From Peribacillus sp. FSL P2-0133 (GTDB taxonomy: Bacteria; Bacillota; Bacilli; Bacillales; DSM-1321), in contig NZ_CP150254.1 of NCBI RefSeq assembly GCF_037975445.1, positions 1,300,001 to 1,364,000 of the forward strand: a stretch of DNA of 64,000 nucleotides, written 5' to 3'. The notes under the pieces are model-generated. The model did not search any database and was not told where the DNA came from. It worked only from the letters and a program-made list of their open reading frames with translations. Both the position numbers and the translations under genes were made by a program. Positions 38,539 through 47,998 of this stretch are shown here, one piece after another; the stretch's first letter is position 1, and the number at the start of each line of letters is the position of its first letter.

Positions 38539-39486
38539 ATGAGATTAGTAACTTTCAGCATTCAAGGATTTAAACGTATTGGTGCAATTTACCCGAATAA
38601 TGTAGTAGTTGACTTGAACTATGCCTATCAAGCGCTTCTTGAAAGCGAAGGGAAACTTCGCAGTGAACAAATCGCTGAAGCGTATGTCCCTGCAACAATG
38701 GAGGCGTTTTTACAGGGAGGGAATGAAAGCCTTTCCATCGCGAAAAAGGCTGCGGACTATGCTATTAACAATCGTGATTCCTTCAGACATAAATTGGTGC
38801 ATGAAATTGAAAATATAAAGCTTGAGGCTCCTGTCCAAAAGCCAGGCAAAATTATTTGTGTCGGACATAACTACCGTGAGCACATTGCTGAAATGGGTCG
38901 TGAACTGCCGCCATTCCCTGTGGTATTCGCAAAGTTCGCCAATACAGTAATCGGTCCCCAGGATGATATACCGTTTTTCCCAATCTCTGAACAACTAGAT
39001 TATGAAGCGGAATTCGCTTTTGTAGTCGGACAAAGGGCACGTAATGTATCAAAAGAAGATGCTCTTGAGTATGTGGCTGGTTATACAATTGCGAATGATG
39101 TAACGTACCGTGATATCCAACGGCGTACACTTGAGTGGCTTCAAGGGAAAACGGTTGAAGGAAGTGCTCCGATGGGGCCTTGGTTAGTCACTTCCGATGA
39201 ACTATCCGATCCATCTGGCTTAAATGTCCGATTAACGGTAAATGGTGAAGAACGCCAAAAAACGAATACATCCAACTTCGTATTCGATGTGAAGTATTTA
39301 GTTGAATTCTTATCGAATTTAATGACTCTTGAACCAGGTGACATCGTACTCACAGGAACACCTGGTGGGGTAGGAGTAGCCCGTGATCCACAAGTGTTCT
39401 TAAAAGATGGTGACGTTGTCAAAATCGAAATCGACAAAATAGGTTATCTTGAAAATCGTGTTCGACGTGTCGGGGAGGGAAAATAA
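38539..39486 (+). CDS. Fumarylacetoacetate-hydrolase family protein, likely fumarylpyruvate hydrolase
   Basis: A 315-residue FAH-fold enzyme. An N-terminal about 90-residue domain precedes the catalytic part starting KIICVGHNYREHIAEMG. Metal ligands sit in LDYEAEFAFVVG (two Glu) and TIANDVTYRD (Asp); TGTPGGVGVARDP is the substrate loop. In this operon it would split fumarylpyruvate to fumarate and pyruvate. The same fold includes YisK, so the specific reaction rests on context. Ribosome site AAAGGAGAATG. Confidence 0.85.
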   Translation: MRLVTFSIQGFKRIGAIYPNNVVVDLNYAYQALLESEGKLRSEQIAEAYVPATMEAFLQGGNESLSIAKKAADYAINNRDSFRHKLVHEIENIKLEAPVQKPGKIICVGHNYREHIAEMGRELPPFPVVFAKFANTVIGPQDDIPFFPISEQLDYEAEFAFVVGQRARNVSKEDALEYVAGYTIANDVTYRDIQRRTLEWLQGKTVEGSAPMGPWLVTSDELSDPSGLNVRLTVNGEERQKTNTSNFVFDVKYLVEFLSNLMTLEPGDIVLTGTPGGVGVARDPQVFLKDGDVVKIEIDKIGYLENRVRRVGEGK

Positions 39487-39487
39487 A

Positions 39488-39979
39488 ATGGCTTATCAGG
39501 AGATCGGGACATCAATCCAATCGGTTCAACAATCAATCGACCACATTCTTGAGACAGCGGCAAACCTACCGGAAGAAACGATCCGATTTAAGCCGGCAGA
39601 TGATGAATGGTCTATCATGCAGATACTTTCCCATTTAGCTGAGGCCATTCCTTATTGGTTAGGTGAAGTGGAAACTGTAATAGCGATGCCTGGAGCCAAA
39701 TGGGGGCGTGGATTGCAAGATCCAGCCCGATTGGCAGCAGTTACCGATACTGACAAAATTGCTGTAGAGGATGTTATGAAGCAAGTGGAGGAGCTTAAAT
39801 ATAAAGTGGAGAGCAGTCTGGGGAATTTAGATGAAGAAACACTATCCAAAGAATCGCCACACCGGAATTTCGCTAAATTCGGAAACAAACCAGTTTCTTA
39901 TATAGTCGATCACTTCATCGATGAGCATGTTTCAGGACACTATGATCAAATTAAGCGAAATCTTTCTAAAATCCAGTGA
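39488..39979 (+). CDS. DinB/YfiT-fold protein, probable thiol-dependent maleylpyruvate isomerase
   Basis: A 163-residue four-helix DinB-superfamily protein from ATG 39488, one base after the previous stop, with GGGAGGG upstream. The metal-binding His residues fit ILSHLAEA (about residue 49) and DHFIDEHVSGHYDQI (about 145-160). In actinobacteria the maleylpyruvate isomerase of gentisate pathways belongs to this fold and uses mycothiol. Bacillaceae make bacillithiol, so a bacillithiol-dependent isomerase is the natural prediction. It could instead be an unrelated thiol transferase. Confidence 0.65.
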   Translation: MAYQEIGTSIQSVQQSIDHILETAANLPEETIRFKPADDEWSIMQILSHLAEAIPYWLGEVETVIAMPGAKWGRGLQDPARLAAVTDTDKIAVEDVMKQVEELKYKVESSLGNLDEETLSKESPHRNFAKFGNKPVSYIVDHFIDEHVSGHYDQIKRNLSKIQ

Positions 39980-40009
39980 GGAAAGATAAAAAAGAAAGTA
40001 GGGATTAAT

Positions 40010-41122
40010 ATGGCTGAAAAATCGGAATACATGAACAGTACAATCGTAAAAGATTTTACAAAGGATATTCAGCAGTATAACCTTGGGCCACTGTGGGAAG
40101 CCATTCCCGCTTTGATGGACCATGAACCTAAACCTCATGCACATGCTTATTTATGGAAAGAAGAGCTTTTGACAAAAAAATTGATGGAAGCAGCTGAAAT
40201 CTTCACACCTGACCGAGGAGGGGAGCGCAGGGCCATTTATTTTCAAAACCCTGGCCTTACTTATCGCCAGCCTTGGGGATGGGCTTCAACGACACAAACG
40301 CTTTATGCAGCAGTTCAGCTATTGTTGCCAGGTGAAGTGGCCCCTTCCCACCGTCACTCCCAAAGTGCACTTCGTTTCATTACGAATGGTGAAGGTGCCT
40401 ACTCCATCGTGCAGGGAGAAAGGATATTCATGGAAGAAGGAGATTTCTTGATCACGCCTAAAAACCTATGGCATGGTCATGGACATGTAGGCGAAAAACC
40501 AATGATTTGGATGGATGCCCTTGATATCCCAACCATCTATTCCATAGGTGGCACTTTCTTTGAACCATATCCAGATCGGATTGAAACGCCTAAACGTCCG
40601 GATAATTTTTCAGAGCTCCGTTATCAAGGCGGGATGGTTCGTCCAGTATCCGACCGTTATTCACAAGTGGCACCGCTTGCCAATTACAAGTGGAAAGGCA
40701 CAAAAGCAGCGATAGAAGGATTAATGAATTTCGAACCGGACCCATATGAAGGTTTCGCAGTGGAATATATCAATCCGTCAAATGGCCAAACGGCCAATCC
40801 GACGATGGGGGCATGGATGCAGAAACTTCCTAAAGGTTTCCATACGAAAGCGCATCGCCATACCCATTCCACAATTTATCAAGTGCACCAAGGATCAGGC
40901 TATACAGTTATTAATGGAGTGCGTTTTGACTGGTCCAAGGGAGATTATTTCGTCGTTCCGAATTGGGCATGGCATGAGCACGTTGCAGAAGCGGATTCTT
41001 ACTTATTCTCGGTAAACGACCTACCAATAATGGAGAGATTTGATTTGGAACAGCAACAGGCATTAGACACAAACAATGGTTACCAAAAGATTGAAAGTGA
41101 ATTCAAGCCTGTTTTGGTTTAA
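40010..41122 (+). CDS. Gentisate 1,2-dioxygenase
   Basis: A 370-residue bicupin that cleaves gentisate to maleylpyruvate with Fe(II) and O2. The first cupin has HRHSQSALRF ... GDFLITPKNLWHGHGH (about residues 116-165); the second has AHRHTHSTIYQVHQGSG ... YFVVPNWAWHEH (about 280-325). Length and motifs are typical of gentisate dioxygenases and exclude simpler one-cupin enzymes. Third gene in the operon, 30 bases after the isomerase; ribosome site GTAGGGA. Confidence 0.93.
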   Translation: MAEKSEYMNSTIVKDFTKDIQQYNLGPLWEAIPALMDHEPKPHAHAYLWKEELLTKKLMEAAEIFTPDRGGERRAIYFQNPGLTYRQPWGWASTTQTLYAAVQLLLPGEVAPSHRHSQSALRFITNGEGAYSIVQGERIFMEEGDFLITPKNLWHGHGHVGEKPMIWMDALDIPTIYSIGGTFFEPYPDRIETPKRPDNFSELRYQGGMVRPVSDRYSQVAPLANYKWKGTKAAIEGLMNFEPDPYEGFAVEYINPSNGQTANPTMGAWMQKLPKGFHTKAHRHTHSTIYQVHQGSGYTVINGVRFDWSKGDYFVVPNWAWHEHVAEADSYLFSVNDLPIMERFDLEQQQALDTNNGYQKIESEFKPVLV

Positions 41123-41248
41123 AAGTAATCTGTTTGGGACTTTCAGCTTGATCCTGATGAATATATGGAATGCCAGCCGAATGAAAACGCTTACTGTGGC
41201 ATTGTCCGCAACATTGGCTAAAAGCAACTAATATAGGGGGAATTGATG

Positions 41249-42448
41249 ATGAGCACAGAAAAAAAACCATTCATAGTTATCGGTGGGGGAATTGGCGGTT
41301 TGGCAACTGCTTTAGGAATCGCAGAAACTAAACAGTATGTAAAGGTCCTTGAACAAGCTCCCGAATTTGGAGAAATTGGTGCAGGGATTCAGCTTGCAGC
41401 AAATGCCACCAACGTATTGCAGCGTTTAGGCGTCATGGATAAAATCAATGAAATTGCAGTATTTCCAAAAAGATTGGTGCTGATGGATGCCTTTTCCGGC
41501 AAAGAGCTTTCCGCTTTGGATTTAGGTGATGTTTATAAAGAAAGATATGGAGCGCCATATGTTGTCTTGCATCGTTCCGATTTGCATAAAGTACTGGCTG
41601 AAGCTTGTGAAAATAACCCGTATATTGAACTGGTTACGAACCAAACCATTATTGAAACAGTAGAAAATGAAGGTGAAGTTACGGTTACTTCAGCCAACGG
41701 GTCTAAACATTCAGGAACTGCTGTCATTGGAGCCGATGGATTATGGTCCAAGGCACGGAAACTTTTTGTGGAAGATCAACCGATCTGCTCTCAATATGTT
41801 GCATACAGGGGAGCGATTCCGATGGAAGAGGTTACGAGCCATGGAGATTTAGATGATGTGTATATGTGGATTGGGCCAAACCTTCATCTTGTTCAATACC
41901 CGGTTAGAAGGGGGGAACTATACAACCAAGTAGTGGTGTTCAAAAGTTCTCAATACACGGAAGAAAACGAAAAAACCGATCAATGGGGAACCCCGGAAGA
42001 AATGGACAGTGTATTTGCCGGAACTTGTGAGCTTGTTCAGAATGCGATTTCATTCATTCAAAGGCAACGCCGCTGGCCGATGTATGACCGGTTACCAATT
42101 GATAATTGGAGTAAAGGAAGAATTACGCTTACGGGCGATGCGGCACATCCGATGCTCCAATACTTGGCACAAGGGGCTTGCCAGGCTTTAGAAGATGCAG
42201 CTTATTTGTCGGATATGCTTCATAAGCATGGAAATGACATTGAACAGGCATTTTTGGAATATCAAGAGGAACGCATTCCGCGTACAGCTAATGTTCAAAC
42301 GAGTGCAAGAATGTGGGGGGAAATCATCCACAATACGACCGATGCAGGCATTCTGCTCAGAGATACGATCCTTGCAGGTCGCACGGATAAAGATTTCCAA
42401 TTCGTCGATGAATTTCATGGTTATAATAAAACGGCCGTAAAAGCATAA
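41249..42448 (+). CDS. FAD-dependent hydroxylase: salicylate or 3-hydroxybenzoate to gentisate
   Basis: A 399-residue group A flavoprotein monooxygenase. Dinucleotide fold at the start (VIGGGIGGLATALGIAE), the DG motif in VIGADGLWSKAR (about 160), and GDAAHPMLQYLAQGACQALEDA (about 295-316) for the FAD ribityl/pyrophosphate part. It should use NAD(P)H and O2 to make gentisate for the upstream dioxygenase, either from 3-hydroxybenzoate (6-hydroxylation) or salicylate (5-hydroxylation); the sequence does not decide. Start ATG 41249 lies 8 bases after GGGGG. A 120-base gap separates it from the dioxygenase. Confidence 0.85.
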   Translation: MSTEKKPFIVIGGGIGGLATALGIAETKQYVKVLEQAPEFGEIGAGIQLAANATNVLQRLGVMDKINEIAVFPKRLVLMDAFSGKELSALDLGDVYKERYGAPYVVLHRSDLHKVLAEACENNPYIELVTNQTIIETVENEGEVTVTSANGSKHSGTAVIGADGLWSKARKLFVEDQPICSQYVAYRGAIPMEEVTSHGDLDDVYMWIGPNLHLVQYPVRRGELYNQVVVFKSSQYTEENEKTDQWGTPEEMDSVFAGTCELVQNAISFIQRQRRWPMYDRLPIDNWSKGRITLTGDAAHPMLQYLAQGACQALEDAAYLSDMLHKHGNDIEQAFLEYQEERIPRTANVQTSARMWGEIIHNTTDAGILLRDTILAGRTDKDFQFVDEFHGYNKTAVKA

Positions 42449-42571
42449 GTCGTTTTGTTTCATCCAAATCAGGGATTTTATGCATTTTACAAATGGGTCT
42501 GCCTTTCTTCTTTTTGAAGAAAGGTTTTTTCCGTTTATCCTCCATACCTCCTGCATTTTTTATAACTTTCC

Positions 42572-42627
42572 TTTACATGGGGAAAATTAGAAGTATAATG
42601 AAAATATAAAGGTCAAAGTTGGTCAAA
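42572..42627 (+). promoter_or_regulatory. clpB promoter with CtsR operator
   Basis: TTTACA (42572-42577), 16 bases, TATAAT (42594-42599), then GGTCAAAGTTGGTCAAA (42611-42627), a perfect direct heptamer repeat as in the CtsR box (A/G)GTCAAA-NNN-(A/G)GTCAAA. The operator covers the first transcribed bases, so CtsR would block transcription until heat or protein stress. Confidence 0.88.
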
Positions 42628-42673
42628 CCGAGTGATAATTCGTTCATGATATAGATGAATGGGAGGTTTCAAG

Positions 42674-45262
42674 ATGGATATTAATAATATGACGGAGAGA
42701 ACCCAACAGGCGTTCATTGGCGGCCAGGAACTAGCCAAAGATAGAGGGAATCCCGAGTTGACGGAGCTGCATTTATTAAAGGCCTTAATGGAACAGGATG
42801 AAAGTTTATTAATCAGGATTTTATCGGAATCTGGTAAACCGATGAATCTATTTGATATAGAGCTAAATAAGGAACTGGATCGATTACCGGAAGTGAGCGG
42901 GAGTGTTTCCCAGGTTTACATGTCAACCTCCCTACAGCAAATTTTGACGGCTGCCGAAAAGGAAATGCAAATGTGGGAGGATGAATATTTATCCGTCGAA
43001 CATATACTGCTTGCGTCGTTGCAAGTCAATAAAACGAATGTAAACAGGCTTTTTTCATCATATGGAATTGATTATGATAAAGCAAAACGGGTTATAAACG
43101 ATATAAGGGGGAATCAGCGAGTGACTAGTCAAAATCCTGAAAGCACTTATGAAGTACTAAAAAAATACGGCAGAGATCTCGTTGCTGAGGTTAAATCGGG
43201 GAAGGTCGATCCAGTAATCGGCCGAGATACGGAAATCCGTAACGTCATTCGGATCCTTTCACGTAAAACGAAAAATAATCCTGTATTAATAGGAGAACCT
43301 GGAGTAGGTAAAACAGCGATTGTCGAGGGGTTGGCACAAAGGATCGTCAGGAAGGATGTGCCGGAAGGTTTAAAGGATAAGACCGTTTTTTCACTAGATA
43401 TGAGTGCACTTGTTGCAGGGGCCAAATTCCGCGGTGAATTTGAGGAACGCCTAAAAGCGGTGTTGAATGAGATCAAGAAGAGTGACGGTAAAATTCTTTT
43501 ATTCATTGATGAATTACACACAATTGTCGGTGCAGGAAGAACGGATGGCGCACTTGATGCCGGAAATATGTTAAAGCCGATGCTTGCGCGCGGTGAGCTG
43601 CATTGTATCGGTGCAACGACCCTTGATGAATATCGGCAATATATTGAAAAGGATCCGGCTCTGGAACGCCGTTTCCAACAGGTTCTGGTTCCTGAACCGG
43701 ATGTGGAAGATACGATTTCAATTTTGCGGGGATTAAAGGAACGGTTTGAAATTCACCATGGCGTCAGGATACATGATCGGGCGATCGTTGCGGCCTCTGT
43801 CCTTTCGAACCGATATATAACGGAGCGGTTTTTACCGGATAAAGCGATAGACCTTGTGGATGAAGCATGTGCGATGATTCGAATGGAAATCGACTCAATG
43901 CCATCCGAGCTGGATGAAATCACGAGAAAAGTCATGCAACTTGAAATTGAAGAAGCGGCCCTGAAAAACGAGGAGGACTCTCAAAGCAAGGCAAGGCTGG
44001 AAGTGCTTCAAAAAGAACTATCAGAACTTCAGGATCAAGCGAATAGCATGAAATCCAAGTGGCAAATGGAGAAATCAGCGCTTCAGAAGGTGCAGGATAA
44101 ACGTGAAGAGCTTGAGAAACTGCGTCATGAACTGGAACAGGCAGAGAATGACTATGACCTTAACCGGGCAGCTGAACTTCGGCATGGAAGGATTCCACAG
44201 CTTCAAAAAGAATTGGAAACAATGGAAGACGAATTGGAAAAGGAAAAACAGGAATCACGATTGCTTCGCCAGGAAGTGACGGAGGAGGAAATTGCCTCGA
44301 TTGTTGCAAGGTGGACCGGAATTCCGATAAGCAAGCTGGTGGAAAGTGAAAGGGAAAAACTGCTTCGCCTATCTGATATCCTGCATGAACGCGTAATAGG
44401 TCAAGGAGAAGCGGTGGAACTCGTATCCGATGCCGTTTTAAGAGCAAGGGCGGGAATTAAAGATCCAAACAGACCGATCGGTTCATTCATTTTTCTTGGG
44501 CCGACTGGTGTCGGTAAAACCGAATTGGTAAAAGCTTTGGCAGAAACGTTATTCGATAGTGAGGAACATATGATTCGAATCGATATGTCGGAATATATGG
44601 AGAAACATTCCGTGTCACGCCTTGTTGGTGCACCTCCTGGATATGTTGGATTTGAGGAAGGAGGCCAACTTACGGAGGCTGTTAGGAGAAACCCATACTC
44701 AGTCATATTATTAGACGAAATTGAAAAGGCGCATCCGGAAGTCTTCAATATTTTGCTGCAAATGTTGGATGATGGAAGGATTACAGACTCCCAAGGCAGA
44801 ACAATCAACTGTAAAAATACGGTGATCATCATGACTTCCAATATCGGTTCCCATTTCTTATTGCAGTCCAACCGGGAGGATGGTGGCATTGAAGAAGAAA
44901 TAAAAGATCAGGTCTTTAAAGAATTAAGAGGCCATTTCCGTCCCGAATTTTTAAATCGCGTTGATGACATTGTTTTATTCAAACCTCTGACGAAACAAGA
45001 AATCGTTGAAATCGTGGATAAAATGGTTCATCAATTACAGGTAAGGTTAACTGAACAAAATATAGTCCTGAACGTCACAGAAGCGGCTAAGGAATTCATT
45101 GCGGACCAGGGATATGACCCGGTATATGGAGCAAGACCGCTGAAGCGATTCATCCAAAAGCATCTGGAAACGAAAATCGCCCGTAAAATCATAGCTGGGA
45201 CTGTTGAGCTTAAAGAAGGAATAACGATTGATCATGATCATGATGAATTGGTCCTCATATAA
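42674..45262 (+). CDS. clpB: ClpB disaggregase
   Basis: An 862-residue Hsp100 ATPase. The ATG at 42674 has GGGAGG 7-8 bases upstream. Order: Clp N-domain (about 1-145), first AAA+ domain (GEPGVGKT near 207, LLFIDELHT near 278), long middle coiled coil (about 410-525, rich in Lys/Glu/Gln) that couples ClpB to DnaK, second AAA+ domain (GPTGVGKTE near 610, [15 protein letters not shown] near 680) and the C-terminal D2-small domain. The middle domain separates it from ClpC. B. subtilis 168 has no ClpB, so this locus follows the B. cereus type. Confidence 0.96.
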   Translation: MDINNMTERTQQAFIGGQELAKDRGNPELTELHLLKALMEQDESLLIRILSESGKPMNLFDIELNKELDRLPEVSGSVSQVYMSTSLQQILTAAEKEMQMWEDEYLSVEHILLASLQVNKTNVNRLFSSYGIDYDKAKRVINDIRGNQRVTSQNPESTYEVLKKYGRDLVAEVKSGKVDPVIGRDTEIRNVIRILSRKTKNNPVLIGEPGVGKTAIVEGLAQRIVRKDVPEGLKDKTVFSLDMSALVAGAKFRGEFEERLKAVLNEIKKSDGKILLFIDELHTIVGAGRTDGALDAGNMLKPMLARGELHCIGATTLDEYRQYIEKDPALERRFQQVLVPEPDVEDTISILRGLKERFEIHHGVRIHDRAIVAASVLSNRYITERFLPDKAIDLVDEACAMIRMEIDSMPSELDEITRKVMQLEIEEAALKNEEDSQSKARLEVLQKELSELQDQANSMKSKWQMEKSALQKVQDKREELEKLRHELEQAENDYDLNRAAELRHGRIPQLQKELETMEDELEKEKQESRLLRQEVTEEEIASIVARWTGIPISKLVESEREKLLRLSDILHERVIGQGEAVELVSDAVLRARAGIKDPNRPIGSFIFLGPTGVGKTELVKALAETLFDSEEHMIRIDMSEYMEKHSVSRLVGAPPGYVGFEEGGQLTEAVRRNPYSVILLDEIEKAHPEVFNILLQMLDDGRITDSQGRTINCKNTVIIMTSNIGSHFLLQSNREDGGIEEEIKDQVFKELRGHFRPEFLNRVDDIVLFKPLTKQEIVEIVDKMVHQLQVRLTEQNIVLNVTEAAKEFIADQGYDPVYGARPLKRFIQKHLETKIARKIIAGTVELKEGITIDHDHDELVLI

Positions 45263-45305
45263 AAACGTTGAAATGTAGTTTACACGTAAGCAAAGTACGG
45301 TATAA

Positions 45306-45340
45306 CAAAAAGGACATCCTAAAAAGGATGTCCTCTTTTG
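45306..45340. terminator. Terminator between clpB and yjzD
   Basis: AGGACATCC / GGATGTCCT perfect stem with A-rich left and T-rich right flank; genes are convergent. Confidence 0.9.
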
Positions 45341-45347
45341 CTTCTTC

Positions 45348-45539
45348 TTAATGTTGATGAGAGTCTTTAGCTGGCCCGGCAGGCAAGATAGCAGGGATGA
45401 TAAGAATCAGGATAGCAGCAGCTAATCCTAAAATCGTTCCCTGCGCAGCATCGTATGAAAGTCCGATCATGGAAGAAACAACATATACAGTCATATGCAC
45501 TAATAAGAATGTCCAAAAAATTGCCCAAGCATAACGCAT
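45348..45539 (-). CDS. yjzD: YjzD, DUF2929 small membrane protein
   Basis: A 63-residue protein with two hydrophobic helices (WAIFWTFLLVHMTVYVVSSM; TILGLAAAILILIIPAI) and a short hydrophilic tail ending HQH. It fits DUF2929 and the syntenic B. subtilis YjzD. Ribosome site AGGTGAAATTCG before the ATG. Function unknown. Confidence 0.88.
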   Translation of the reverse strand: MRYAWAIFWTFLLVHMTVYVVSSMIGLSYDAAQGTILGLAAAILILIIPAILPAGPAKDSHQH

Positions 45540-45835
45540 CGAATTTCACCTCATTCCACTACATTCATTTTTATCTTACCATAATTAATATACAGTTAAA
45601 ACGTGTTTTTAATAATAACCTTTAAATAATTCAATACATTAAATTATAAGAGAACTTTTTCCGGCAGACAAGTTGGTTCCAAACTCCAAATGGGAAATCA
45701 TAGGGTAAAATTAAAACAAAAATCGTCCATGCTTGGTTAATTTAAGATAAGAAGTTAGGCGTTTCCACTGACCCTTTCTATTTTTCTTCATAAATTAATA
45801 TAGTAGTAGTAATATTCCTTAAAGGAGTTTGAACG
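45540..45835. other. Divergent intergenic region yjzD / yjaU
   Basis: 296 AT-rich bases. They hold the start regions of both flanking genes, but no convincing promoter pair, operator or RNA motif was found. Confidence 0.5.
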
Positions 45836-46558
45836 ATGGAACAACGAACTTTTCAAATTGATGACCAATGGAATATCATCTATTATCCAGAGCGGCCCAG
45901 TGGTTTTTCCGTAATGGTAATTGGAGACCGTAGTCATTTTGTCGAAAAAGACAGCAGCTTTTGGCTGCAGCATCCTGGCAGGCTGCAGATATTGGAATAT
46001 TTAAAGAAATACGGATACACGCTATTTTCATCCAATTTTCACGGAGCCAACTGGGGCAGTCCTAAAGCACTGGACCTTTCCCTTAACCTATATATTCTTT
46101 TCATGAAAAAAGAAATAGTCAATCAAAGGGTTCATATATTGGCAGAGGGGACAGGCGCACTACTTGCCCTAAAGCTAATGAATGAACTTGGAAATAAAAT
46201 TCGGTCTGTCGTATTGATTGATCCGGTTTTTTCTTTGAAAGCACAACTGGAGAAAGAAAAGGAAAACAAGTTCTTCTTTAAAAAGTGGCTGTCAGAGGTT
46301 GCTGCTGCATATGAGCTTGATCCAGCAGAATGTGAACAGCATATCCTGGACACTGAGGATTCAGTTATTGCAGAGAATATCCCCATGAAAGTGATTCAGG
46401 TTTTTGGAAGCTTACGGAAAGAGCAAGCCTCCCTTTATCGGCAAATCCAGCTGGCTAGGAAAGCAGATTTGCAACTGACGTATATATTGCCCGAAAAACG
46501 TTATAAAATCCCCTATCAAATACAAAAGTTTTTCAATGAGAATGAAGAGATTTTATGA
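45836..46558 (+). CDS. yjaU: YjaU, alpha/beta-hydrolase-like protein with altered nucleophile elbow
   Basis: A 240-residue protein whose strand/helix pattern fits an alpha/beta hydrolase (GFSVMVIGDRSHFVE, IRSVVLIDPVF, MKVIQVFGS). The position of the nucleophile elbow reads ILAEGTGALLAL, so the Ser of Gly-x-Ser-x-Gly appears replaced by Gly; enzyme activity is doubtful. Placement before yjaV and comZ matches B. subtilis YjaU. No signal peptide. Ribosome site AAAGGAG. Confidence 0.78.
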   Translation: MEQRTFQIDDQWNIIYYPERPSGFSVMVIGDRSHFVEKDSSFWLQHPGRLQILEYLKKYGYTLFSSNFHGANWGSPKALDLSLNLYILFMKKEIVNQRVHILAEGTGALLALKLMNELGNKIRSVVLIDPVFSLKAQLEKEKENKFFFKKWLSEVAAAYELDPAECEQHILDTEDSVIAENIPMKVIQVFGSLRKEQASLYRQIQLARKADLQLTYILPEKRYKIPYQIQKFFNENEEIL

Positions 46559-46660
46559 GAAGTGATATATTTTTACAATAGTTTGCATACGATACAGCAT
46601 CTAAAAAAACTAGACGTGCCGGGTGAAGTGGGCTTGATGGCATACGAGGAGGCTGTATTT

Positions 46661-47491
46661 ATGCAAACAAACATTGTCATTGGCACTTATCGATTTGTGG
46701 GATTCTATGTGACTCAATATTTTTTGAACCAAGGTAAAGAAGTAATCGGAATTGATTGGGCTGATTCCGAAGCAAGTCAATATATTATGGAAGAAAAGGA
46801 ACTTGAAATAGGCAGGAATTCAAATTATATATACTTTCCGATAAATAAGCTTCAATTATTGGATATTTCACAGCAGGACACGGTGTTCATATCTCTTTAC
46901 GATATTCAAAGCGGAAAATTGGACAAAATCGATTTTCTGATAGGCGAAATCGTTTCATTCATTGAGAAATTCAAAAATGGCAAGGAAGAAACGCCGAATT
47001 TCGTACTTTTCATGCCCATTGAAAAAGATGTCTGTGTATTTCAGTCCATATTAAGCTCGATTCGTGAAATAGATTCTACGAAAATCATATTTTTACCGAC
47101 GATTTATGGACCTTGGCAATCGGAAGGCATGAGCTTTGAAGCTGGAATCAATCAGCTTGGACAGTCTGATATCAATGCGGCAATTGCTGCCGAATATACC
47201 GGAGATGCTCTCTATATCACTGATTTTGTTAACGCTTTGGAAGCAGTGCTTACCTCCTCTTCCGATAGGGACATCCAATTGTGCAGCAGTATTGATGACC
47301 ATTGGAATAAATGTGCCAGGTTAATATTTAGTGAAAGTATGGATTCATTCACTTCCCACTCAACAACTAAAATCAATAAAGGAACAATATTTGAAGTGCA
47401 ATGCAAAATGGAACCGGAAGAAGGCATTGCTCTACAAAGAAAACATAATAAACGATTAAACTTACTTAAAAAGTGGAGAAAGCGAGACTGA
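46661..47491 (+). CDS. yjaV: YjaV, Rossmann-fold-like protein
   Basis: A 276-residue protein from ATG 46661, with GAGGAGG 8 bases upstream; the frame is open from 46562, but earlier starts lack a ribosome site. The N-terminus (MQTNIVIGTYRFVGFYVTQY) looks like an NAD(P)-binding epimerase/SDR fold that has lost the Gly-rich loop. YGPWQSEGMS resembles the extended-SDR YGP motif. Matches B. subtilis YjaV by position. Function unknown. Confidence 0.75.
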   Translation: MQTNIVIGTYRFVGFYVTQYFLNQGKEVIGIDWADSEASQYIMEEKELEIGRNSNYIYFPINKLQLLDISQQDTVFISLYDIQSGKLDKIDFLIGEIVSFIEKFKNGKEETPNFVLFMPIEKDVCVFQSILSSIREIDSTKIIFLPTIYGPWQSEGMSFEAGINQLGQSDINAAIAAEYTGDALYITDFVNALEAVLTSSSDRDIQLCSSIDDHWNKCARLIFSESMDSFTSHSTTKINKGTIFEVQCKMEPEEGIALQRKHNKRLNLLKKWRKRD

Positions 47492-47773
47492 CTTGGGAGA
47501 GCGATAACCAAATATGAAGGCGAAGTGCATGATCGGGAAAATATGAAATCGATAGGTTTCGATATTAGGGAAGTGCAAAACTGTATATTTGCCTCTAATC
47601 TATATGTCTTGTACTATAATGTTCAAGGATAGGAATTCACATCAAAAGATATTCATGATTTTCTATGTGCGCCCTTTACGAATGGGTCTTGTGGAATTAT
47701 GATAATATTGAGCTATATTTGGCATCACAATGATCAATTGGATGAATATTCAAAAGATAGGGGGGAAACGCGA

Positions 47774-47956
47774 ATGAGTTCAGATAAAACTCTTGAATTT
47801 ATGGGGATCGCCATGAAATACTTCCCAGAGGCTAAAGCGAAGCTTGAAGCAAGCGGGATTACATTCTCAATGGAGATGGCAGAGCCATTCATGGAGCTCT
47901 TTAAAAGCGTAATGCAAGAAGCTTATGAGCTTGGTAAACAAGATGCTCAGCGTTAA
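47774..47956 (+). CDS. comZ: ComZ, competence regulator
   Basis: A 60-residue protein (MSSDKTLEFMGIAMKYFPEA ... YELGKQDAQR) with the length and sequence pattern of ComZ, which lowers comG expression in B. subtilis. ATG 47774 has GGGGGGAAA upstream. In B. subtilis comZ follows med; here the 282 bases upstream contain no med gene. Terminator follows. Confidence 0.85.
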   Translation: MSSDKTLEFMGIAMKYFPEAKAKLEASGITFSMEMAEPFMELFKSVMQEAYELGKQDAQR

Positions 47957-47963
47957 TTAAAGG

Positions 47964-47998
47964 AAGGCTGTCCGGTTAAACGGCAGCCTTAATATTTT
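47964..47998. terminator. Terminator after comZ
   Basis: AAGGCTG-T-CCG / CGG-CAGCCTT stem with one bulge, loop GTTAAA, A/T-rich exit on the plus strand. Confidence 0.75.
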
